From contig NZ_BAABHJ010000019.1 of NCBI RefSeq assembly GCF_039542035.1, positions 1 to 64,000 on the forward strand: DNA of 64,000 nt, read 5' to 3'. The first letter of the stretch is position 1; every line of letters starts with the position of its first letter. This stretch comes from Actinoallomurus liliacearum (lineage in GTDB: Bacteria; Actinomycetota; Actinomycetes; Streptosporangiales; Streptosporangiaceae). Of the stretch, positions 58,513 through 64,000 are shown one piece after another. A program made the translations under genes and the position numbers. The notes under the pieces were generated by a model. The model worked only from the letters and a program-made list of their open reading frames with translations. It was not told the DNA's origin and ran no database searches.

Positions 58513-59868
58513 TCATCTCGTCGCCGGAAGGTCCAGCGTGACGGTGAGCCCTCCGCCGGGCGTTTCGGACAGCGTGACGTCTCCGCCGTCGGCGGTGATC
58601 AGCCGGTGGACGATGGGCAGACCCAGGCCGGTGCCGCCCGCCCGGCCGGTGCGGAACCTGCGGAACGCCTCGGTCATCGCGCCCGGTGACATGCCGGGGC
58701 CGTCGTCGGCGACGGTGACGCGAACCAGGTGGTCCGTGCGGCCTGCGCCGATCCGCACGTGGCCGCCCTCGGGCGTCGCGGTGAGCGCGTTGTCGACCAG
58801 GTTGTCGATCGCCTGTTCGAGGCGGCCGGGCCCCAACATCGCGGTCAGGGACTCGCCGGGCCCCAGGAGAAGTTCGACTCCTCGCTCGGCCGCGACCGGC
58901 CGCCAGGCGTCCACGCGCTCCCGTAGCAGATCGGTGACCGCGATCACCTGTGGGGGCGTCGTGGTGTTCTCCGCCCGAGCGACGGCGAGGAGCCCGTCGA
59001 CCATGCGGGCCAGCCGGCCCAGCTCATCCAGCGCGGCCTCGAACTCGGCCGCATCCGCCTCGCGCCCACCGGACCTGGCCTCCTCGGCGAACAGTTCGAT
59101 GCGCAGCCGCAGCGCCGCCAGCGGCGTGCGGAGCTGATGGGAGACGTCCGCCAGCACGGCGCGGCTGTCATAGATCAGGTTCTCCAGGCGGGCGGCCATC
59201 ACGTTGAACCGCTCGGCGAGGCCGCGCACCTCCGGCGGGCGACGCGGTGGATCGGCGCGTGCCGCCAGTTCGCCGGTCCCGAGGGCCTCGGCGGCCACGC
59301 CCAGCCGACGTAGGGGACGACCGACCCACCTGGCCAGGTAGACGGTGAGGACGACGGCGGTGACGACCGCCGCGAACGCGACGAGGCCGAGCCGCATCCA
59401 CAGCCGGTCGACCCGCTCCCGCAGGGGGGTGAGCGGCCGGGCCAGCAGCACCGCGCCCTTCACCCGCTCGTCCTGGGCCCCGACCGGCACGATCGCCAGC
59501 AGGCGGCCGCCGAGATCGGAGACGCGGGTCTGTCCGCGCAGGCCGATGGCGACGCGGTCGGGTGTGTACAGGCCGCTGTCGCGTCCGACGAGGACGCGGC
59601 TCTTCCGGTCGACCACGGTGACCACGGCCTGGTCGCCGCCCTCGGCCTCGCGGCGCACCGTCGCCAGCCGGGCGGGCAGGGTCGTCGTGCTGTCCCGGTC
59701 TTCGATGCCCTCCTCGGCCGTGGTGGCGAGCGCACGGGCGAGCTCGAGCGTGCTGGACTGGTAGTCGCGTCGGTGCTGGTCGGCCATCGCGAATCCCAAC
59801 GGCAGCAGCGCGCCGATGATCAGGCCGCCGGTCAGGACGAGGAACGCCGCGAGAATCCGGCTGGTCAC
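58513..59868 (-). CDS. Sensor histidine kinase (HAMP, HisKA, HATPase)
   Basis: 451 aa from a GTG at 59868 that overlaps the response-regulator stop (GTGA). TM1 is about residues 5-27, an extracytoplasmic sensor of about 130 residues follows, then TM2 about 160-182 and a HAMP linker (RWVGRPLRRLGVAAEALGTG). The H-box is LADVSHQLRTPLAALRLRIE, the N-box IDNLVDNALTATPEGG, and the G boxes VADDGPGMSPGA and GGTGLGLPIVHRL. It autophosphorylates on the His and passes phosphate to the partner at 59865. The signal is unknown. Confidence 0.93.
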   Translation of the reverse strand: MTSRILAAFLVLTGGLIIGALLPLGFAMADQHRRDYQSSTLELARALATTAEEGIEDRDSTTTLPARLATVRREAEGGDQAVVTVVDRKSRVLVGRDSGLYTPDRVAIGLRGQTRVSDLGGRLLAIVPVGAQDERVKGAVLLARPLTPLRERVDRLWMRLGLVAFAAVVTAVVLTVYLARWVGRPLRRLGVAAEALGTGELAARADPPRRPPEVRGLAERFNVMAARLENLIYDSRAVLADVSHQLRTPLAALRLRIELFAEEARSGGREADAAEFEAALDELGRLARMVDGLLAVARAENTTTPPQVIAVTDLLRERVDAWRPVAAERGVELLLGPGESLTAMLGPGRLEQAIDNLVDNALTATPEGGHVRIGAGRTDHLVRVTVADDGPGMSPGAMTEAFRRFRTGRAGGTGLGLPIVHRLITADGGDVTLSETPGGGLTVTLDLPATR

Positions 59869-60533
59869 TCGAGGTCCCCGAGCCGGAAACCCCGGGCGTA
59901 GACGGTCTGGATGGCCGACGGGTCGCCCAGCTTCCGGCGAAGCGCCGCGATGTGGACGTCCAGGACGCGGGTGGGGCCGTACCAGTGGGTGTTCCACACG
60001 CGTTCGAGGATCTCCTGACGGCTCACCACCCGTCCCGGGTCGGTGGCGAGGCACTCGAGGATGTCGAACTCGGTCGGTGTGAGGGGGACCTCGGTGTCCC
60101 CCGAGGTCACCCGCCGGGTCCGCGTGTCGATGGTCAGCGAGCCGTGCCGTAGCAGATGCGTCTCGGTCAGCCTGCTGCGGCGCAGCACCGCCCGGATCCG
60201 CGCCATCAGCTCGGCGAACCCGAACGGCTTGACGATGTAGTCGTCGGCGCCGGCGTCCAGGGCGGCGACCCGGTCCGGCTCCTCCCCGCGCGCGGTGATG
60301 ACCAGGATGGCGCTGTCGGACCGTTGCCGGAGCGTGCCGCACAGCTCGGTGCCGTCGGCGTCGGGCAGGCCCAGGTCGAGGAGGACCACGTCGAAGGGCT
60401 CGGCGGCCAGGGCGTCCGCGGCCGTGCTCACGGCGTACGCGTCGTATCCGGCGCGGGTCAGACCGCGCTGGAGGGAAGCGGAGATCCCCGGATCGTCCTC
60501 GACTATCAAGATCCGTACCGGCACGTCGGTCAC
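59865..60533 (-). CDS. OmpR-family response regulator
   Basis: 222 aa. The receiver domain has ILIVEDDPGISASLQRGL, the phospho-Asp in DVVLLDLGLPDADG and the Lys in DDYIVKPFGFAELMARI. The C-terminal winged helix has VPLTPTEFDILECLATDPGR, EILERVWNTHWYGPTRVLDV and a basic recognition helix, HIAALRRKLGD. It is paired and translationally coupled with the downstream histidine kinase. The divergent DUF2231 gene and the redox operon behind it are plausible targets. Confidence 0.93.
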   Translation of the reverse strand: MTDVPVRILIVEDDPGISASLQRGLTRAGYDAYAVSTAADALAAEPFDVVLLDLGLPDADGTELCGTLRQRSDSAILVITARGEEPDRVAALDAGADDYIVKPFGFAELMARIRAVLRRSRLTETHLLRHGSLTIDTRTRRVTSGDTEVPLTPTEFDILECLATDPGRVVSRQEILERVWNTHWYGPTRVLDVHIAALRRKLGDPSAIQTVYARGFRLGDLE

Positions 60534-60661
60534 GCTCTCACGGTACGGCCGTCGGCCCGATCTGAACGACTTCTGAACATTTCCCTTGAGCAGGGTTCAG
60601 CCATGAGCCGCGACAGTGGAGCAGACCAACCCCACCGGCTGAACCTCCCAGAAAGACCATC

Positions 60662-61162
60662 ATGTTCTCCACCATCATGGGACTCCCCGCACACCCCCTC
60701 GTCATCCACGCGGTGGTGGTCCTCATCCCGCTGGCCGCCCTGGGTGCGATCGTGGTCGCCGTCTGGCCCGCCGCCCGCCGGCGGTACGCCCCGCTGGCGC
60801 TCGGGGTGGCGACGGTGGCCCTGCTCTCGGTCCCCCTCGCCACGCACACCGGCGAACTGCTGGAATCCCATGTCAAGCGGACACCGCTCGTCGAACGGCA
60901 CACCGAGATGGCCGACGGCCTGCTGCCCTTCGCCGCCCTGCTCTGGCTGGGCCTGGCCGTACTGGTCTTCGTGCGCTGGTACGGGGCCAAGCGGAACGTG
61001 CAGTGGGGCCGGTACCTGACCGCCGCCGCCGCGATCGTCGCGGTCGTCGGTGCGGTGGCCAGCGGCGTCCAGGTGGTCCGCATCGGCCACAGCGGCGCCA
61101 CGGCCGCCTGGCACGGCGTCGGCACCTCATCCTCCGGGCGAGCCGCCGGCCCGCACCACTAG
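60662..61162 (+). CDS. DUF2231 membrane protein
   Basis: 166 aa and four membrane helices. The signature GLPAHPLVIHAVVVLIPLAA is at the N terminus, followed by THTGELLESHVKRTPLVERH, EMADGLLPFAALLWLGLAVL and GVQVVRIGHSGATAAW. The conserved His residues facing the membrane recall cytochrome b-like haem proteins, and DUF2231 members are often suspected of redox roles; the function is not established. It is divergent from the two-component system and 91 bp before the flavin/redox operon. Confidence 0.88.
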   Translation: MFSTIMGLPAHPLVIHAVVVLIPLAALGAIVVAVWPAARRRYAPLALGVATVALLSVPLATHTGELLESHVKRTPLVERHTEMADGLLPFAALLWLGLAVLVFVRWYGAKRNVQWGRYLTAAAAIVAVVGAVASGVQVVRIGHSGATAAWHGVGTSSSGRAAGPHH

Positions 61163-61253
61163 AGATGAACGACTTCTTCACACTTCGGGCACGGCTTTCG
61201 AACATCCCGCCGATGACACTCGAACCTGAGCGCACGTCAAGGGGGAACGAAGG

Positions 61254-61622
61254 ATGCAACATCCCGAACGTTCACGCCGGCGCCGTCGCGACGCCGGCCT
61301 GAACCAGGTGACGTCCTGGACCCGCCGAACGGTCGGCGTCGGTGTCGTCCTGTCCGGCCTGCTGACCGCCGGCCTGGCGCACCTGCTTCCAGGTCAGGCC
61401 GCTGACCGACCGCACGCCGGGCCGGCCGCTCCGACGCCCTCGGAGCGGCCGGCCACGCCGTCGACCACGACCTCGTCGCCGTCCGCCTCGACCGGATCCT
61501 CCGCCTCCGCGCGGCCGCACCGGACCCACCGCCACCACCTCACTCCGCCCGCGACCGCGCCGGCCGCTCCGCCGAGCGCCCCGGCCCGGCGGCCGACGCA
61601 CGCGACCTCGGGCGGCTCGTGA
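61254..61622 (+). CDS. Secreted Ser/Thr/Pro-rich protein of the redox operon
   Basis: 122 aa. One membrane or signal helix (TVGVGVVLSGLLTAGLAHLL) is followed by about 70 residues of low-complexity Ala/Pro/Thr/Ser/His sequence ending HHLTPPATAPAAPPSAPARR. The stop overlaps the ApbE start (TGATG). Genes in this position of comparable operons usually encode a small exported protein with an FMN-binding domain, the substrate for ApbE. That domain is absent here, so it is either a shortened remnant or a spacer or anchor protein. The Thr/Ser-rich tail offers possible flavinylation-like sites, but no known motif is seen. Confidence 0.6.
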   Translation: MQHPERSRRRRRDAGLNQVTSWTRRTVGVGVVLSGLLTAGLAHLLPGQAADRPHAGPAAPTPSERPATPSTTTSSPSASTGSSASARPHRTHRHHLTPPATAPAAPPSAPARRPTHATSGGS

Positions 61623-62674
61623 TGACGGGCGTACTCAGCTTCCCGGTCTGGGGCACGACGGCGCGGCTCCTCGTCACCGACCCGAAGCGGCTCGACGCGG
61701 CGCGGGCGGCCCTCGACGTCGAGCTCACGGCGATGGGTGCGGCGTGCGACCGGTTCCGCGCCGACTCGGAGCTGTCGCGGCTCAACGCCGCAGGCGGCCG
61801 GCCGGTCGAGGTGTCCGCCCTGTTCGCCCAGACGCTGAGGCGTGCCCTGGATGTGGCGGAGGCGACCGATGGCGCGGTCGACCCCACCGTCGGGGCCGCG
61901 CTGGTGGCTGCCGGATACGACCGGGACATCGCGGAGGTGCGCCGTGGCGGTCCGGCGCCGCGCCTGGTCCGGCGGCGGGTCGCGGGCTGGCGCACGGTAG
62001 GGCTCGACGCGCAGGTCGTACGGCTGCCTCGCAGTGTGCGACTGGATCTGGGCGCGACGGCGAAGGCGCTGGCCGCCGACCGGGCCGCCGCGCGGGCGTC
62101 CGCGGACACCGGCTGCGGGGTGCTCGTCGGGCTGGGCGGCGACATCGCGGTCAGCGGGCCGCCGCCTGAGGGCGGCTGGCGGATCCGCGTGAGCGACGAC
62201 CACCGCGACGACGGCTCGGACGGCTCCGGTCAGGACGTCGTGATCACCACGGGAGGCCTGGCCACCTCGTCGGTGACCGTACGGCGCTGGCGGCGCGGCG
62301 ACCAGTGGCTGCACCACATCATCGACCCGGCGACCGGCATTCCCGCCGCCTCCTGCTGGCGTACGGCCAGTGTGGCGGCGGCCACCTGCGTCGATGCCAA
62401 CGCCGCCGCCACCGCGGCCCTGGTCAAGGGCTGGGGCGCGAGCACGTGGCTGGTCGGTCTGGGACTGCCGGCCCGCCTGGTCCGTCTCGACGGGCGGGCG
62501 TTCGCGCTGGCCGGCTGGCCCGAGGAGGCGGCCGTGACGGTCCTGGACAGCCCGGGAAACGCGGCCGTGGCCGCTGCGGAAAGCCCGGGGAAGGCGGCGG
62601 CGGCTGCGGAAAGCCGGGGGAAGGCGGTCGCCCCGCCCGCGGACGCGCGGTCGGTGGGCGGGCAGGCGCGATGA
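61622..62674 (+). CDS. apbE: FAD:protein FMN transferase (ApbE family)
   Basis: 350 aa; the start overlaps the upstream stop and the end overlaps the next start (ATGA). Recognisable ApbE segments: FRADSELSRLNAAGGRPVEV, ALDVAEATDGAVDPTVGAAL, RLPRSVRLDLGATAKALAAD (the LDLGxxAKG-like motif), VLVGLGGDIAVSGPPPEGGW and HIIDPATGIPAASCWRTASV, with Mg-binding Asp and Thr. The enzyme attaches FMN to a Thr of exported redox proteins. There is no clear signal peptide. A repetitive Ala/Gly/Lys-rich tail (AAAAESRGKA) of about 50 residues is unusual. Confidence 0.9.
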   Translation: MTGVLSFPVWGTTARLLVTDPKRLDAARAALDVELTAMGAACDRFRADSELSRLNAAGGRPVEVSALFAQTLRRALDVAEATDGAVDPTVGAALVAAGYDRDIAEVRRGGPAPRLVRRRVAGWRTVGLDAQVVRLPRSVRLDLGATAKALAADRAAARASADTGCGVLVGLGGDIAVSGPPPEGGWRIRVSDDHRDDGSDGSGQDVVITTGGLATSSVTVRRWRRGDQWLHHIIDPATGIPAASCWRTASVAAATCVDANAAATAALVKGWGASTWLVGLGLPARLVRLDGRAFALAGWPEEAAVTVLDSPGNAAVAAAESPGKAAAAAESRGKAVAPPADARSVGGQAR

Positions 62675-63432
62675 ACCTCCTGTGGTACGCCACACGCGCG
62701 ACCGGAGAGGTCACGCTGGTGTTCCTCACGGTCGTGCTGACGCTCGGCGTGCTGTCGGCTCTTCGCGTCGGCGGGCGGCGGGTGCCGCGGTTCGTGCTCG
62801 CCGGGCTGCACCGCAACCTCACCCTCGCCGCCCTGGGCTTCCTCGCCGTGCACATCGCGACCACGGTCGCCGACTCCTACGCGCCGATCGCCCTGACCGA
62901 CGTCGTCGTGCCGTTCGGCTCGGCGTACCGGCCGATCTGGCTGGGCCTGGGCACCGTCGCCTTCGACCTGATCGTCGTCCTCGCGGCGACCAGCCTGCTG
63001 CGGACGAGAATCGGCTACCGCCGTTGGAAGACGCTGCACTGGGCGGCGTACGCCTGCTGGCTCGCCGCCTTCGTGCACGCGCTCGGCACCGGTTCCGACG
63101 TCCGGTCCTCGCTCTTCCTGCCGCTCGCCGGGGTCTGCGCCGCCGTCACACTGGCCGCGGTGGCCTGGCGGCTGGCGGCCGCGGGGCCCGGCAACGTCGG
63201 TCTGCGGGCCGGGACCGGACTGCTGACGCTCGTGACGGTCCTGGTCGTCGGTGCCTGGGCCGTATCCGGTCCGCTGGCGAGCGGCTGGGCCCGGCGCTCC
63301 GGCACGCCCGCCTCGCTGCTCGGGACCGCGAGCACCCCGCGGACGGGGACGACCGACCGACCGCCGGTCCCACCGTCGACGTGGGCCACGCCATCGGCCG
63401 ATGAGGGCGAGGAGAGAGGGGACGGAGAGTGA
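62671..63432 (+). CDS. Ferric reductase-like haem membrane protein
   Basis: 253 aa with about six membrane helices. Pairs of His suit bis-His haem: LAGLHRNLTLAALGFLAVHI in one helix and WKTLHWAAYACWLAAFVHAL in another. This matches the ferric_reduct (FRD) transmembrane domain, which passes electrons across the membrane. The C-terminal 40 residues are disordered. It is coupled at both ends (ATGA overlap with ApbE, GTGA overlap with the NuoF-like gene). It probably carries electrons from the NuoF-like protein to an extracytoplasmic flavin acceptor. Confidence 0.88.
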   Translation: MNLLWYATRATGEVTLVFLTVVLTLGVLSALRVGGRRVPRFVLAGLHRNLTLAALGFLAVHIATTVADSYAPIALTDVVVPFGSAYRPIWLGLGTVAFDLIVVLAATSLLRTRIGYRRWKTLHWAAYACWLAAFVHALGTGSDVRSSLFLPLAGVCAAVTLAAVAWRLAAAGPGNVGLRAGTGLLTLVTVLVVGAWAVSGPLASGWARRSGTPASLLGTASTPRTGTTDRPPVPPSTWATPSADEGEERGDGE

Positions 63433-64000
63433 CCAGGGGAACGGCGACACCGCACGCCGTACGCCTGCTCGCCGGATATCACGCGCTGGGCCGGCGGGCG
63501 GGGCTGGACGACCACCTGGCACAGTACGGCGCGCCGCCCCTGGCCGCAGCGGACGCCTCGTTGATCCGGGCGGTCGAGGAGTCCGGGCTGACCGGCCGGG
63601 GCGGCGGCGGGTTCCCGGCCGGCCGCAAGCTTCGCTCGGTGGCCGCCGGACGGCGGTCCGCCGTGGTCGTCGTCAACGCCGCCGAAGGCGAACCGGCCAG
63701 CGGCAAGGACCGCGCGCTGCTGACGGTGGCGCCACATCTTGTGCTGGACGGGGCCGCGCTCGCCGCCGGCGCCGTCGGCGCACGCGAGATCGTGGTGTGC
63801 GTGCACGCCGAGCGGAACGCCGGTGAGCACCCGGCTGCCGGCCCGCGGCGAGGCGGCATCACCACCCTGGCGGACACGGTCCGGCGCGCGATCGCCGAGC
63901 GCGAGCAGGCCCGGCTGGCGCCGGTGCCGATACGGGTGACCGCCGTACCGCCCCGCTACGTCGCCAGCGAGGAGACCTCCCTGGTCCGCTGGATCGACGC
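63429..64000 (+). CDS. NuoF-like (complex I 51-kDa-like) NADH-binding protein, partial
   Basis: The GTG at 63429 overlaps the FRD stop, and the frame remains open to the window end (190 codons). The FMN/NADH region of NuoF-type proteins is visible: ESGLTGRGGGGFPAGRKLRS and VVVVNAAEGEPASGKDRALL, followed by LVLDGAALAAGAVGAREIVV and VPPRYVASEETSLVRWI. NuoF-like proteins beside FRD and ApbE genes feed NADH electrons into small redox chains in actinobacteria. The SLBB and iron-sulfur parts should lie beyond the window. Confidence 0.88.
   Translation, partial: MTRGTATPHAVRLLAGYHALGRRAGLDDHLAQYGAPPLAAADASLIRAVEESGLTGRGGGGFPAGRKLRSVAAGRRSAVVVVNAAEGEPASGKDRALLTVAPHLVLDGAALAAGAVGAREIVVCVHAERNAGEHPAAGPRRGGITTLADTVRRAIAEREQARLAPVPIRVTAVPPRYVASEETSLVRWID

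Overview
The window is very GC-rich and gene-dense. GTG/TTG starts, Shine-Dalgarno sites of the GGAGG type, AICE-type DUF2637 and integrase relics, DUF5997, DUF1918 and LtrA genes, and many regulator/transporter pairs indicate a high-GC Gram-positive actinomycete. A Streptosporangiales-like soil organism is my guess, but nothing in the window fixes the genus.

Layout. 1-547: leader-distal end of a type I-E CRISPR array; leader and cas genes would lie left of the window. 638-7057: a graveyard of integrated elements. Two ~155-bp direct repeats carrying tRNA-Lys 3' halves flank a DUF2637 gene, a tRNA-Val 3' half with integrase arm-like repeats, an integrase fragment and a broken pentapeptide-repeat gene, plus an intact TetR/NTF2-like/MFS group. 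7.5-13 kb: aldo-keto reductase, DUF1963 protein, the LysR-like/DUF5997 pair, then a block of fused gene remnants (LuxR, alpha/beta hydrolase, cupin). 13.2-23.6 kb: BBE-type flavo-oxidase, membrane-anchored B-lectin, carboxylesterase, NmrA-like protein, LtrA and EamA membrane proteins, PhyH/AraC pair.

23.6-33.1 kb: the most coherent system. An eight-gene operon (BtpA/SgcQ-like, PfkB kinase, lipoprotein binding protein, ABC ATPase, RbsC-type permease, phosphotriesterase-like hydrolase, GATase1-like protein, TenA-like protein) has mostly overlapping or abutting genes. It diverges from a LacI repressor followed by an M20 hydrolase. Two matching LacI-type operators lie in the shared promoter. The operon probably imports and dismantles an unusual sugar conjugate; the substrate is not evident.

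33.1-42.9 kb: small regulator/effector pairs (DinB; frameshifted methyltransferase with XRE-cupin; GNAT; TetR with SRPBCC; MFS with ArsR-like) and more debris. 43-48.2 kb: a stress or dormancy-like group (class V FBPase fragment, universal stress protein, phosphoribosyltransferase-hydrolase fusion, acyltransferase, DUF1918), with a shared 11-mer upstream of two genes. 48.8-55.4 kb: aldarate (glucarate/galactarate) catabolism: KdgD, a C-terminal remnant of the semialdehyde dehydrogenase, two enolase-superfamily dehydratases, LysR and a GntP permease. 55.5-58.4 kb: short FolE paralogue and a MarR-controlled efflux operon. 58.5-64 kb: two-component system, DUF2231 protein and a translationally coupled redox operon (small secreted protein, ApbE, ferric-reductase-like membrane protein, NuoF-like protein) that runs off the window end.
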